This document shows positions 1-9,138 of a stretch of DNA of 54,435 nucleotides, piece by piece. The stretch is from Herpetosiphonaceae bacterium (GTDB taxonomy: Bacteria > Chloroflexota > Chloroflexia > Chloroflexales > Kallotenuaceae). The notes beneath the pieces are model-generated. The model did not search any database, had not been told where the DNA came from, and was given only the letters and a program-made list of their open reading frames with translations. The number at the start of each line of letters is the position of its first letter. Position 1 is the first letter of the stretch. The translations under genes were made by a program, and so were the position numbers. Where the stretch lies: positions 1 through 54,435 of the forward strand of contig JACDGP010000021.1 in NCBI GenBank assembly GCA_013821605.1, in the 5' to 3' direction.

Positions 1-135
1 CGGTATAATGCCGAGGCTCGGCGCTGGCGCTATGGCGGAGATATACCTGCACGTTAATTCCCCCTCTAAGGTGGCGAGTGCCAAACTATCAGGGGCACTC
101 AGTCCTTCGTCAGGCAGATGTCACCGAGCAATCCG

Positions 136-141
136 TATAAT
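136..141 (+). promoter_or_regulatory. candidate -10 box
   Basis: A TATAAT hexamer lies 55 bases before the first glycosidase-like gene. No convincing -35 or extended -10 element accompanies it. A second TATAAT lies at 4-9. Bases 1-196 are otherwise judged non-coding, although the reading frame stays open through them. Confidence 0.3.
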
Positions 142-196
142 GGAACCAATCAGTTTATTCGTGTTATGGACCACCGGAGGTCCAGAAGGAATCTGT

Positions 197-1969
197 ATGC
201 GACGTCGAACCATTGGTGGACTGCTGCTAACATTGGTCGTGGCATTAGTCGTTTTGCCAAGCCGCTCCCAGGCTAGCCCACCCCCGCCGCAGGCCCAGTA
301 CTTCAAGGAAACTGGCCATTCGGCCCAGAACTGGTACTGGCAATTCTGGAAGAACACGCCCGACGCTCTCCGCGTTCTAGGCTATCCGATCTCGGAGCCT
401 TTTGTGGAAGAAAGCTTTACCGAGCCGGGTAAGTTCTATCGGGTGCAATACTATGAGCGGGCCGTCCTCGAAGAGCATCCCGAGAACTTCGGCAAGGACA
501 ACAACAAGTTTTATATTCTTGGTCGCTTACTCGGTAACGAGCTGATCAAGAACCGCTTGGGCGAAGCGCCCTTCCAGAGCGTGCCATCCATCTCGGATAC
601 GGCGAATCAGCGCTACTTCTCCGAAACCGGCCACACATTGCGTAATGACGCAACGAAGGGACCGTTCCTGAGCTTCTGGAATAAATACGGCGGTTTGCCG
701 GTCTTTGGCTTCCCGAAGTCGGAGTTATTCCAGGAAAAGAACCCTGACACGGGTGAGACCTATTGGGTGCAATACTTCGAGCGCAATCGCTTTGAGTTCC
801 ATCCCAGCGAGAAGGCAGACTTCCAAGTGTTGCTCGGTCGTCTCGGTGCTCAATACCAAGTGGATAATCCAACCACGGTCGATAAGCGCCCCTTCAACTA
901 CCGCCAGCCGTCTGACTCGCTACCAGAGGCATTCGTCTATGGTGCCAACATTGCTGGCTTCTATACCGACCATGACCGCGTTATGACGCTGGTGAACAAC
1001 GCCTTCAAGGCGAACAACTACTCGGGTGGTCCCGCCTGGATTCGCCAGCAGGTGCCCTGGAAAGATACCGAGACTGCTGACCATCGGCTTGTACCCGGTG
1101 ACCTTGATGCGATCGTGGATTCCGCCCACGCGGCAGGTGTCAATGTCTTCTTGAGCGTCGTTGCAGCACCTAGTTGGGCAACATCAGACGGCAAGAACGG
1201 CATGCCAAGCCCCAATCATTTCGGTGATTTCGCGAGCTTCCTGAGTCGCTTGGCACAGCGTTACCAAGGCAAGGTCCAGGCCTTTGAGATTTGGAACGAG
1301 CAGAACTACGCCGTAGAAAACGGCGGCAATGTGAAACCTGCCTCGTACTATGTCGATATGTTAGGCGCTGCCTATGATGCGCTGAAGGCAGTTGATCAAA
1401 ACATCATCGTGGTGGCCGGTGCACCGACTCCCACCGCGACCAATCGGGTCGATATTGCCGTTGATGATCTAGCCTATTTCGACCAGATGTTCAGCAACCA
1501 GAAGTTCTGGGACAAGAGCGACGTGGTAGGCGCCCACTTCTCAGGCACGCTCAATCCACCGGATGCCTATGCGCCGAACGGCCCTGGACCGGGCTGGCAA
1601 GGCAACTCGGAGTTCTATTTCACGCGTGCCGAGGAGTTGCACCAACATATGATTAGCTCCGGTCACGGCGACCGCCAAGTCTGGCTGACCGAGTTCGGCT
1701 GGGCTACCAAGAACGTGACCCCCGGTTACGAATATGGACAATACAACTCACTGGATCAACAGGCGCAGTATGTGAAGCGTGCCTTGCTACGGGGTCGCTT
1801 TGACTACGCACCGTGGATCGGCGGTATGTTTGTCTGGAACCTGAACTTCTCGGTCACGGCCGGTCAGTCGTTCGACCTGCAGGATCAGAGCTCCGGCTTC
1901 AGTATCCTGAACGCGGACTGGAGCCCGCGCCCGGCATATTCGGCGATCCAGAATATGCCCAAGCCCTAG
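197..1969 (+). CDS. secreted clan GH-A glycosidase-like protein with two N-terminal repeats
   Basis: A 590-residue protein starting at ATG 197, chosen because AGAAGGA sits just upstream and a signal peptide (residues 1-26) follows at once; the frame is open back to base 8 but that part looks non-coding. Two repeats follow (about 35-112 and 130-216), each with YF.ETGH, GGLPVFGFP-type and QYFER.RFE.HP cores, a repeat common in exported proteins of Chloroflexota (family knowledge) and possibly wall-binding. A TIM-barrel catalytic domain runs from about 245 to 590. FEIWNEQN gives the likely acid/base E368 and WLTEFGWATKN the likely nucleophile E499, the paired glutamates of clan GH-A enzymes such as GH39/GH5. 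The substrate cannot be told. The next gene encodes a paralog of the catalytic domain, so the pair probably arose by duplication. Confidence 0.85.
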   Translation: MRRRTIGGLLLTLVVALVVLPSRSQASPPPPQAQYFKETGHSAQNWYWQFWKNTPDALRVLGYPISEPFVEESFTEPGKFYRVQYYERAVLEEHPENFGKDNNKFYILGRLLGNELIKNRLGEAPFQSVPSISDTANQRYFSETGHTLRNDATKGPFLSFWNKYGGLPVFGFPKSELFQEKNPDTGETYWVQYFERNRFEFHPSEKADFQVLLGRLGAQYQVDNPTTVDKRPFNYRQPSDSLPEAFVYGANIAGFYTDHDRVMTLVNNAFKANNYSGGPAWIRQQVPWKDTETADHRLVPGDLDAIVDSAHAAGVNVFLSVVAAPSWATSDGKNGMPSPNHFGDFASFLSRLAQRYQGKVQAFEIWNEQNYAVENGGNVKPASYYVDMLGAAYDALKAVDQNIIVVAGAPTPTATNRVDIAVDDLAYFDQMFSNQKFWDKSDVVGAHFSGTLNPPDAYAPNGPGPGWQGNSEFYFTRAEELHQHMISSGHGDRQVWLTEFGWATKNVTPGYEYGQYNSLDQQAQYVKRALLRGRFDYAPWIGGMFVWNLNFSVTAGQSFDLQDQSSGFSILNADWSPRPAYSAIQNMPKP

Positions 1970-1997
1970 AAGCCGTACTCTCTCGTTAACTGGATGC

Positions 1998-2039
1998 CCG
2001 GCTGCGCTATCATCAAGGGATGGCGCAGCCGGTTCCTTT
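1998..2039 (+). terminator. stem-loop between the two glycosidase genes
   Basis: A 10-bp perfect GC-rich stem (1998-2007 with 2023-2032), extendable by two pairs, is followed by TTCCTTT. It could end transcription of the first gene or act as a partial terminator before the second. The second gene's GGAGG ribosome site begins directly after it. Confidence 0.5.
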
Positions 2040-2051
2040 GGAGGTTCTTGT

Positions 2052-3497
2052 ATGAAGCAACTTAAGCGTGCTCGATGGTGGGCTGCCGTTGGATTAATGC
2101 TGTGGCTGCCCTTCCTGGCAGCTTGTGGTGGTAATGCTTCCCCGTCCGCCTCGAATGCTACCGCCACGACAGTGGCTGGCATAACGGCAGTGGCATCGGC
2201 TGCCGCCACGGTATCCCCCGTCTCACCCGTTGCGTCGGCAAGCCCAGCCTTGACCACGACCTCGGCCCCAGCTACAACAGATACCGCCACGACGAGTGCC
2301 GAGCCGAGTGCTACCGGCGAAGCAACGACTTCCGTCGCTACCACCGATACCACCATCACGACGACCGCCAGCGCGGCCACGGCGACCACCGGCAGCCCTG
2401 CTCCCGCGAGCACGACGCAAACTGCACCATTGGGCAGTAAATCGCAACTTGAGTACGGCGTGGTCGCGCATCTGTATTACACCGACCGTGATCGCGTGCT
2501 CACGCTCGCTGGTTTTGGTAACTTTGATTGGATTCGCCAGCAAGTGCCCTGGAAGGACACTGAGAAGGCTGATCATACCTGTGGCTGTGAAGAGCTCGAT
2601 CAGATCGTCGATGCGGTGAGCAATAAACACAAGAAATTGTTGTTAAGTATCGTCAAGGCCCCTGATTTCGCCACCGGACACAAGGGTGACAATGGTATGC
2701 CGCAAGATCCGCAGTCCTTTGCGCGCTTTGTGTCACTGCTGCTCAATCGTTACAAGGGCAAAGTGCAGGCCATCGAGGTATGGAACGAGCAGAACTTAGC
2801 GGTTGAAAATGCCGGCCATGTCACGCCCGCCGACGCCAGCCGCTATGTTGAGCTCCTGAAGGCCGGCTATACTGCTATCAAGGCTATCGATCCGTCTGTA
2901 ATCGTGGTAGCGGGTGGTTTGTCCTCAACCGGCGTTAATGATCCTGCCATTGCGGTCGCTGACGGTGACTACCTCAAGGCGATGTACGCCTACCATAACG
3001 GCGAGATCAAAAACTACTTCGACGTACAAGGCTTCCATCCTTCTGACACGCTCCATAGTCCGGATGAGAAATTTGGTGAGCCTAGTACCACCAAGCCGCT
3101 TGGTGCGGGGTGGGACAATAGCACGACACATTACTTCCGGCATATCGAGGACGTGCGGGCGGTGATGGAGCAAGCCGGAATAGGTGACCACAAAATCTGG
3201 ATCACCGAGATGGGCTGGGCTACTAAAAATACCACACTCGGCTATGAGTACGGCAACGATATTTCCCAGGAGCAGCAGGCCGAATTTTTGGAGGGTGCGT
3301 TGCAGCGCATCAAGGATAACTATGACTATGTCGGTGCCGCCTTCATCTGGAATCTGAACTTTGCGATCCCGTGGACGCAGCAGGGCAATTCGCTCCACGA
3401 ACAAGCATCGTTTGGCTTGCTCAACGGCGACTGGTCACCACGTCCGGCCTTCACGCGGGTGCAAGGCTTTATTAGCAAAGCGAAGAGCGGCCAGTAA
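2052..3497 (+). CDS. lipoprotein clan GH-A glycosidase-like protein
   Basis: A 481-residue paralog of the preceding gene, with GGAGG seven bases before the ATG. The N-terminus is a lipoprotein signal with lipobox LAAC (Cys25). Residues 30-125 are a low-complexity Thr/Ala/Ser linker, which probably holds the enzyme away from the membrane. The catalytic domain spans about 134-478. IEVWNEQN supplies the likely acid/base E246 and IWITEMGWATKN the likely nucleophile E386. The N-terminal ETGH repeats of its neighbour are absent and are replaced by the linker. So one copy appears soluble or wall-bound and the other membrane-anchored. The substrate is unknown. Confidence 0.85.
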   Translation: MKQLKRARWWAAVGLMLWLPFLAACGGNASPSASNATATTVAGITAVASAAATVSPVSPVASASPALTTTSAPATTDTATTSAEPSATGEATTSVATTDTTITTTASAATATTGSPAPASTTQTAPLGSKSQLEYGVVAHLYYTDRDRVLTLAGFGNFDWIRQQVPWKDTEKADHTCGCEELDQIVDAVSNKHKKLLLSIVKAPDFATGHKGDNGMPQDPQSFARFVSLLLNRYKGKVQAIEVWNEQNLAVENAGHVTPADASRYVELLKAGYTAIKAIDPSVIVVAGGLSSTGVNDPAIAVADGDYLKAMYAYHNGEIKNYFDVQGFHPSDTLHSPDEKFGEPSTTKPLGAGWDNSTTHYFRHIEDVRAVMEQAGIGDHKIWITEMGWATKNTTLGYEYGNDISQEQQAEFLEGALQRIKDNYDYVGAAFIWNLNFAIPWTQQGNSLHEQASFGLLNGDWSPRPAFTRVQGFISKAKSGQ

Positions 3498-3516
3498 GCA
3501 GTCGCTCTCATAAGAG

Positions 3517-3550
3517 ACAGCCGGAGGTCTTCCTCCGGCTGTTGTGTTTT
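3517..3550 (+). terminator. rho-independent terminator
   Basis: A perfect 11-bp stem (3517-3527 with 3532-3542), tetraloop TCTT, then TGTGTTTT. It lies just after the lipoprotein glycosidase gene and before the convergent DUF58 gene. Confidence 0.85.
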
Positions 3551-3573
3551 CTGGTCATGGCTCAGCGCCGCCG

Positions 3574-4884
3574 CTAAAGCCTCCCGCGTGTCTTAAGCTC
3601 AAGATAGCGATTGATGACTGCAATCGATAGCTGGTCAGCCTGCACGTCGAGCGTTAACACTCCTGCGCGGTTCAAAGTATCAAGGATCACTTTACGCTCG
3701 TCTAGCAACTGCTCGGCGATGGCCCTGCTATATACCGCCTGAGACGTGTCAAGGGCTTGATCGGCCAGACGGGTCACGTTCGGGTCGCTCATTGTTACCA
3801 GTAGTGCCACATGCTGGCGTGCCAGACGGCCCATATAAGCAATGATCGGCTGGGCAGCATCCAGGGTTTGGAGATCGGTAAACAGAATAATCAAGGAGCG
3901 CCGTTTGTTTTTGACACCCAAATAGCTCAAAGCACGGCCATAGTCGGCTTCGACCGGCTCGGTTTCGAGGTTATACAGTAGCTCCAGCATCGCATAAAAC
4001 TGCCCGCGACCCTTGCTCGGCGCGAGGTAGACCCCCACATCATCGGCAAAGGTGAGCATGCCAACCTGATCGCCACGCAGCGTGGCGACATAGCTGGTTA
4101 ATAGCGCGGTGTTGACCGCATAGTCGAGCTTGGCCAGGTCACCGATCGGTGGCCGCATCAGTCGTCCGGTATCGAGCACACACATAATATGTTGGGAGCG
4201 CTCGGTCTCATATTCGACTGCGATCAATTTGTTGCGTCGTGCGGTCCCTTTCCAGTTAATGCGCCGAAACTCGTCGTCCGTCGTGTAATCGCGTAGCCGT
4301 TCAAACTCCGTGCCGCTACCAAACACATGGGCATTGCGTAGTCCTAACTCCGTCAGCAGTCCCTTGCGGGCCATGAGATCATACTTGCGCACGTCCAGCA
4401 CATTCGGGTAGACCCGTACTGCTCCTTCCGTGGGATAGCCCACCTGCCGTTGGAAGGTACCAAGCGTCGAACGATAGCGCAGGTTGGTCGCGCCAAAGTG
4501 GTAGTCGCCCCGCGTCAACGGGCGCACATGGTAGCGTATGTCGTTGCTGCTGAACGGGGCGAACTGGCCCGTAGCGATCACATGGGCAGAAATAAACGGA
4601 TCGGGATATTCATCGCGCATGGCGAGACGTAGCGGACGTGGGCTGTTGTTCGTGATGGTGACAACGATCAAATTTGGGACACCCAGGGACAATTTGGAGT
4701 CATGGGTTCGCGTAACCACGACCTGCTCGGGTTTCGTGCTGATCACAACATCCACGATCACCAATGTGAGCAACACGCCAAAATACATCACGGCAAGCCA
4801 TACCAGCCCTGGAACGACACTGGCACCGATGATAACGACTGTGGCTAGCAGCAGGGTAGTGAGCAGCCCGCCCGTGGGAATCAC
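3574..4884 (-). CDS. DUF58 domain protein (MoxR-associated)
   Basis: A 436-residue protein with two hydrophobic segments near the N-terminus (about 7-45). The DUF58 core reads [25 protein letters not shown] in the middle of the chain (quoted in part: [22 protein letters not shown]), followed by a von Willebrand A-like fold that includes VLDTGRLM. Proteins of this family are partners of MoxR ATPases and are thought to act in envelope stress or complex assembly; the exact role is unknown. Its ATG overlaps the stop codon of moxR by four bases, which implies translational coupling. It is the last gene of the operon. Confidence 0.88.
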   Translation of the reverse strand: MIPTGGLLTTLLLATVVIIGASVVPGLVWLAVMYFGVLLTLVIVDVVISTKPEQVVVTRTHDSKLSLGVPNLIVVTITNNSPRPLRLAMRDEYPDPFISAHVIATGQFAPFSSNDIRYHVRPLTRGDYHFGATNLRYRSTLGTFQRQVGYPTEGAVRVYPNVLDVRKYDLMARKGLLTELGLRNAHVFGSGTEFERLRDYTTDDEFRRINWKGTARRNKLIAVEYETERSQHIMCVLDTGRLMRPPIGDLAKLDYAVNTALLTSYVATLRGDQVGMLTFADDVGVYLAPSKGRGQFYAMLELLYNLETEPVEADYGRALSYLGVKNKRRSLIILFTDLQTLDAAQPIIAYMGRLARQHVALLVTMSDPNVTRLADQALDTSQAVYSRAIAEQLLDERKVILDTLNRAGVLTLDVQADQLSIAVINRYLELKTRGRL

Positions 4885-5828
4885 CGCGGTACGTCTACGC
4901 GTGCGAGAATGCGATCAACCGCGCCGTCGGCTGACAGCCCCTCGATCTCGGCCTCCGGACGCAGGATAATACGGTGGCGGTAGACCGGCTTGGCCAGGAA
5001 TTTGACATCGTCGGGCACGACAAACTCATGGCCCTGCATTGCAGCCCAACTCTTCGCTCCGAGCAGCAGATTGATCGAGGCCCGTGGCGAACCACCCAAG
5101 ATCAGCTCCGCCATCTGCCGCGAGGCATTGGCGATGTCGGTGATATAGCGGAGAATCCCCGGCTCAACCTGCACTTGGCGAATCTCGTCACGACAGCGCC
5201 GCAGTACATCCGGGTTCACATCGGCTTGCAGTTTCACGTCGGCCACATCTTGCGCGCGGAAGCCCTGGTCGTAGCGCCGTAGCACCTCGATCTCGGCCTC
5301 AGCAGGCGGATAATCAACGATCACCTTGAACAAGAAGCGATCAAGCTGGGCTTCTGGCAGTGGATACGTGCCTTCATATTCAACCGGATTTTGAGTTGCG
5401 ACTACAAAAAAAGGATCCCCGAGCTCGAGTCGCTCACCCTCGATCGTGACCTGATGCTCTTCCATGGCTTCCAGCAGTGCCGATTGTGTTTTGGCCGGGG
5501 CACGATTGATTTCGTCGGCCAGCAAGACCTGCGTGAAGATCGGGCCGCGCCGCAAGCGAAACTGACCACTTGCCAGTTCATAGATGGTGGTGCCTAGCAC
5601 ATCCGATGGCATAAGGTCGGGGGTGAACTGGATCCGCCGGAACTCAGCTTGGAGCAGCCGAGCTAGCGTCTTAGCCATCAAGGTTTTAGCGGTACCTGGT
5701 ACCCCTTCCAGCAGCACATGCCCGCCGGTTAATAGGGCGATCAGCAGATGCGTAAACGGATCGTCCTGGGCAACCAAGACTTTTTTTGACTCACGACGAA
5801 TGTGCTCAGTAACTTGTTGAACCAGCAT
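4881..5828 (-). CDS. MoxR family AAA+ ATPase
   Basis: A 315-residue MoxR-type ATPase. Walker A is GVPGTAKT (residues 42-49), Walker B is [10 protein letters not shown] (D105, E106), and the sensor-1 asparagine lies in VATQNP (N147). The ATG is preceded by GGAGCACAC. MoxR ATPases act as chaperone-like motors with VWA/DUF58 partners, and here the DUF58 gene follows with a 4-base overlap. About 100 non-coding bases separate it from the upstream membrane-protein gene, so a separate promoter is possible but none was clearly seen. Confidence 0.93.
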   Translation of the reverse strand: MLVQQVTEHIRRESKKVLVAQDDPFTHLLIALLTGGHVLLEGVPGTAKTLMAKTLARLLQAEFRRIQFTPDLMPSDVLGTTIYELASGQFRLRRGPIFTQVLLADEINRAPAKTQSALLEAMEEHQVTIEGERLELGDPFFVVATQNPVEYEGTYPLPEAQLDRFLFKVIVDYPPAEAEIEVLRRYDQGFRAQDVADVKLQADVNPDVLRRCRDEIRQVQVEPGILRYITDIANASRQMAELILGGSPRASINLLLGAKSWAAMQGHEFVVPDDVKFLAKPVYRHRIILRPEAEIEGLSADGAVDRILARVDVPR

Positions 5829-5930
5829 GTGTGCTCCCTAGCTGTAGTAGCGCTGTCATCATGGTCAATGTAGAGACGTAGTCGCGCAGGTCTATAGGGG
5901 CTGGCGGGTACCCTCTGGATGTCCCTGCCC

Positions 5931-6857
5931 TCAATGTGGAGACGTGGTCGTCCAGGCGGTGATGCGCTGCTCAAGCGCAGCTCCTTCCCGCTCTACCTTG
6001 ATGCGCAGATACAGCAGCGCCATCCAGATTGGCATGGGCGGCATTAATATGACCGCCGAAATAGCCCCGGTCACCGTCAGGATGGCTTGACCGGTGATGC
6101 CTTGAAAAAAAAGGGGCTGGCCGAAGAAGCTCTGCGCTAGCTGAGCAACGCCGAACGAGATGGTCCCGGTATACGCGGTAAGCATGGTCGCGAAGATCGC
6201 TCCGCCAATGATAAAACACAGCAGATTGCGCCGCGTCCGGTAGAACAAGAAGTCATTGAGCCGCGTGATCGAGTCACCGAAGCCTGCGGTATCGATCGCG
6301 AAGGCCTGTACTGCATAAATGGTGCTCATTGCTACTGCACTGAAGAGCAAAACATACGCAAAGAGGGCCAAGCCTCCGGCCAGTGCGAAAAAGGGACTGA
6401 GCGACAGGCCAAAGAATGACTGCCGAACGAGGCGGAACGTAATGGCCAGCGTACCACACAGCAAGATGACGCCACCAACTCCAAAACATAGGCTCGCAAC
6501 CAGCGTAAAAACAACGGCATAGCAGCTCATGCCTAACACACGTATCAGCGACATACGTAGGGCGCTGCGCAAGCTTGGCGTACGCCCACTGGCTGCTTGC
6601 GCTGCCATGCGCGACAAGACCGCGACCATATAGCTAGAAAACGGGATACCGAGCAGCGCTACAACCAAGGACCCTACGAAACCCCAGCCGCTTCCAAGCT
6701 GATTGATCACAAGTGCGTTAACGAGAAAGCTGAGCAACGAGATCGGGACTATCAGCGCGGCGGTAGCTAAGGCAAAGCTGCTCCAATAACGGCGATACAA
6801 CCGTAGGCCATCATCCAAAATATCGATCACCCATGGTAAGGCACGCGTCCGCTTCAT
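5931..6857 (-). CDS. multi-pass membrane protein of the MoxR operon
   Basis: A 308-residue, very hydrophobic protein with about six predicted membrane segments. It opens with a short cytoplasmic stretch (DILDDGLRLYRRYW) like the membrane domains found near glycerophosphodiester phosphodiesterase and in DUF7847-type proteins. No catalytic motif was recognised. Its start overlaps the stop of the DUF4350 gene by four bases. Context suggests it belongs to the membrane complex served by MoxR and DUF58. Confidence 0.75.
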   Translation of the reverse strand: MKRTRALPWVIDILDDGLRLYRRYWSSFALATAALIVPISLLSFLVNALVINQLGSGWGFVGSLVVALLGIPFSSYMVAVLSRMAAQAASGRTPSLRSALRMSLIRVLGMSCYAVVFTLVASLCFGVGGVILLCGTLAITFRLVRQSFFGLSLSPFFALAGGLALFAYVLLFSAVAMSTIYAVQAFAIDTAGFGDSITRLNDFLFYRTRRNLLCFIIGGAIFATMLTAYTGTISFGVAQLAQSFFGQPLFFQGITGQAILTVTGAISAVILMPPMPIWMALLYLRIKVEREGAALEQRITAWTTTSPH

Positions 6858-8059
6858 TGCAGCCGTCCTTTACGATCAACGAGTTGGGTGCTGCTACGAG
6901 CCATGGCCAGCAAATCCGCTTCGCTGGGCTTGGCCTCGTGCAACCTTCCAAGCAGCGGGCGTAGCCTTGTGATCTGATCATCGTCTAGGTTGCCCCAGCG
7001 TTGGAGCTCGCTGATGAACTGCTCGTCGTCGACCGGTGGGGCAAAGCCGTAAGGCTGAGCGAGCCGTCGCTTCAACTGCGTGTGATAATGCTCTGCCATC
7101 TCGTGACGCTTCCCAGCTCGTCGCAAGAGCTGCGCCATTGAGGTAACATATTCTGCCGATGAGCGGCGCGCCAGTTCTTGACGCATGACCAGCGGGCGAC
7201 CAAAGCGCTTTCCACTGAGGATCAGGTAGAGCGTCACGACCAGCAGTGTATATATCAGTGCCCAGCCCCACCATGATGTTGTGAGCAAGCCACCTGCACT
7301 CGGCGCAGCGTGAAAGCCGTGATGGAACTCGTCGAACAAAATGTGACCATGCACCGGCACACGACCAATGAGATTCAATATGAGCGGTCCGCTGCCCGGC
7401 TGCTTCAACCCCCCATTTGTAAAAGGTTGTGCGCTGGCACCTAAAAAGACATAACCACGCTCATACTGCCGTCCAACTAGTGACGGTCCATAACGCGTTT
7501 GTAGCAAGGTGACAAAGCCCGTGCTGCTGGGATCGGTGGTGTCAGCCTCGGCTAAGGCAATGCTATTTGCGGTCTCCATAGCAACACTGGCAACCGGCGG
7601 CGTCGTCAACAACGGCTGGACAGCTTCCGCCCGCTCAGCCACGGGCAATTGTTTAGTCGTTGAGACGATCACACTCGCGCCTAAAGCGCTCCACAAAGAA
7701 TCTGGCGCGAGTGGCCGGGTTGGCTGTTCCAGAACCGATATCAAGGTGCCACCGTCCTGTACCCAGCGCAGAATCGCATCGCTCTGCGCTTTGGTCACCG
7801 GCTCTTTGTCGGTAGCTACCATGAACAGCGCATCTGTCGTCGCTGGTACCTGCCATTCGGTGTATTCGAGGTTGCCGGTCCGGTAGCCTAAGCTGTCGAG
7901 CCATAGTTGGAGCCCACGGCTGCCGTCGTCCTGGATCGAATGCGTCGAGCCGCGTACGCCTTGTGTGTCAGCTTGGTTACGTCCAGGGCCCCAGATCGTA
8001 AACGCGACCAAGACCGCAAAGAGCAGCAGCATGAGTCCCAGGTCGCGCAACTGTTTCAT
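6854..8059 (-). CDS. DUF4350 domain protein
   Basis: A 401-residue protein with an N-terminal membrane anchor (about 7-25), then a DUF4350-like extracytoplasmic domain with SRGLQLWLDSLGY and FDEFHHGF, and a second membrane segment near WWGWALIYTLLVVTLYLIL. A cytoplasmic tail follows. DUF4350 proteins regularly sit between DUF4129 and MoxR genes; their molecular role is not established. It overlaps both neighbours by four bases (ATGA), so the whole set is probably one transcript. Confidence 0.82.
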   Translation of the reverse strand: MKQLRDLGLMLLLFAVLVAFTIWGPGRNQADTQGVRGSTHSIQDDGSRGLQLWLDSLGYRTGNLEYTEWQVPATTDALFMVATDKEPVTKAQSDAILRWVQDGGTLISVLEQPTRPLAPDSLWSALGASVIVSTTKQLPVAERAEAVQPLLTTPPVASVAMETANSIALAEADTTDPSSTGFVTLLQTRYGPSLVGRQYERGYVFLGASAQPFTNGGLKQPGSGPLILNLIGRVPVHGHILFDEFHHGFHAAPSAGGLLTTSWWGWALIYTLLVVTLYLILSGKRFGRPLVMRQELARRSSAEYVTSMAQLLRRAGKRHEMAEHYHTQLKRRLAQPYGFAPPVDDEQFISELQRWGNLDDDQITRLRPLLGRLHEAKPSEADLLAMARSSTQLVDRKGRLQ

Positions 8060-9063
8060 GCCGTCGTTTCCGAACTGGTCCGTAGCTGGGCAATCTGCGC
8101 TTCATAAGCCTGGAACTCGTCGGATGCGAGCGCATACTTGCCATACCAGACCCGGTCGAAGGTCTCGACGATCGGTGTCAGTTGCGCTTGCAGTGGCTTG
8201 CCTTCGAGTTGCTGCAGATACTCACGGTTCGTTAAGGCATGATCATAGCGTAACCGATGCTGTTCGGACAGCCATAAGAGCGAGGAAAGATACAGAAACC
8301 GTACAGCACTGCGGTAGTCGCCGCTCCTGGCCTCAGTTTCGGCGCGCTCTAATGCTGTGGTAGCCGTTAACTCTGCTTCGGCCTCGGCACTGGTACGGGC
8401 TTGGGTATCCCGTACCAATGAGTCTTTGACACCCCGCACGGCATAGACCACGATCATAATCACTAAGAGCAGCCCAAGCCCCAACCAAAACAGGCCCCAG
8501 CCTGATAAGCCGGTCCAGGCGGTTGACGGAGTAACAGGGCTCGTTGGCGTTGTTCGTGGTGTTGGGCTGCGGTTCGATGCACCGCCGAATAGCCAATCAA
8601 ACAAGCGTTGGATCGTACGCCCGACAGCTCCCCAAAAGCTGCGCCATCCATTCGTAACGGCGGATGGTACTGCCCGATCTCGGAAAGGCGGTACGTTGAA
8701 AATGCCCTGTAATTTTTGCAATGCATCGGCGCTAGGCGGCGTATGCGGTTGGTTGATCGCTTCCAGAATTGCGCCGAGCTGTGCCGTAATCGTGGGGAAC
8801 GGTGGTGGCTCCTGTGCCAGAGCTCGCTTAAGCCAACTATTGTTGACCGGTAACTCGGTTCCATCATCGAGCCTAACCGTCTGCGTGGCTTCTAGTGTGG
8901 TCGCCTGCTCATCAAGCCCAATCCGGTCCGAGCGCTGGGCGGCTGCATAGGCCGCCCGGATTTGCTCGTGATACGCCGTCAATGTTGGTGGCGTATCGGC
9001 ACGGACCTGCTTGGTGAACAACAGGCTCAACACCAGTATGCTGAATGAGAGCAAACGACGCAT
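8056..9063 (-). CDS. DUF4129 domain protein with signal peptide
   Basis: A 335-residue protein and the first gene of the five-gene operon. It has a signal peptide (residues 1-22), an extracytoplasmic helical region, a membrane segment at about 190-210 (LGLGLLLVIMIVVYAVRG), and a C-terminal DUF4129 domain with RFLYLSSLLWLSEQHRLRYD and LTNREYLQQL. In other bacteria DUF4129 proteins are coupled to MoxR systems and often to transglutaminase-like proteins. No transglutaminase gene is present here. Confidence 0.82.
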   Translation of the reverse strand: MRRLLSFSILVLSLLFTKQVRADTPPTLTAYHEQIRAAYAAAQRSDRIGLDEQATTLEATQTVRLDDGTELPVNNSWLKRALAQEPPPFPTITAQLGAILEAINQPHTPPSADALQKLQGIFNVPPFRDRAVPSAVTNGWRSFWGAVGRTIQRLFDWLFGGASNRSPTPRTTPTSPVTPSTAWTGLSGWGLFWLGLGLLLVIMIVVYAVRGVKDSLVRDTQARTSAEAEAELTATTALERAETEARSGDYRSAVRFLYLSSLLWLSEQHRLRYDHALTNREYLQQLEGKPLQAQLTPIVETFDRVWYGKYALASDEFQAYEAQIAQLRTSSETTA

Positions 9064-9100
9064 ATCATCTCTGGCTTAACGCAGAATGGGACGTAGGTGG

Positions 9101-9109
9101 ATTATAACA
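9101..9109 (-). promoter_or_regulatory. extended -10 promoter of the DUF4129-DUF58 operon
   Basis: On the minus strand TGT-TATAAT lies about 38 bases before the DUF4129 start. No good -35 box is visible, as expected for an extended -10 promoter. Confidence 0.6.
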
Positions 9110-9138
9110 GAGTGGTTATGTTCGCGGCGTTGTTGGCC

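Noticed and set aside
8-196. Open frame upstream of the first glycosidase-like gene
   Set aside because: It lacks a ribosome site and would place a signal peptide internally; AGAAGGA and the signal peptide both point to ATG 197.
2223-2630. Antisense frames over the Thr-rich linker of the lipoprotein glycosidase
   Set aside because: Biased codons of the linker keep opposite frames open; no ribosome site or domain.
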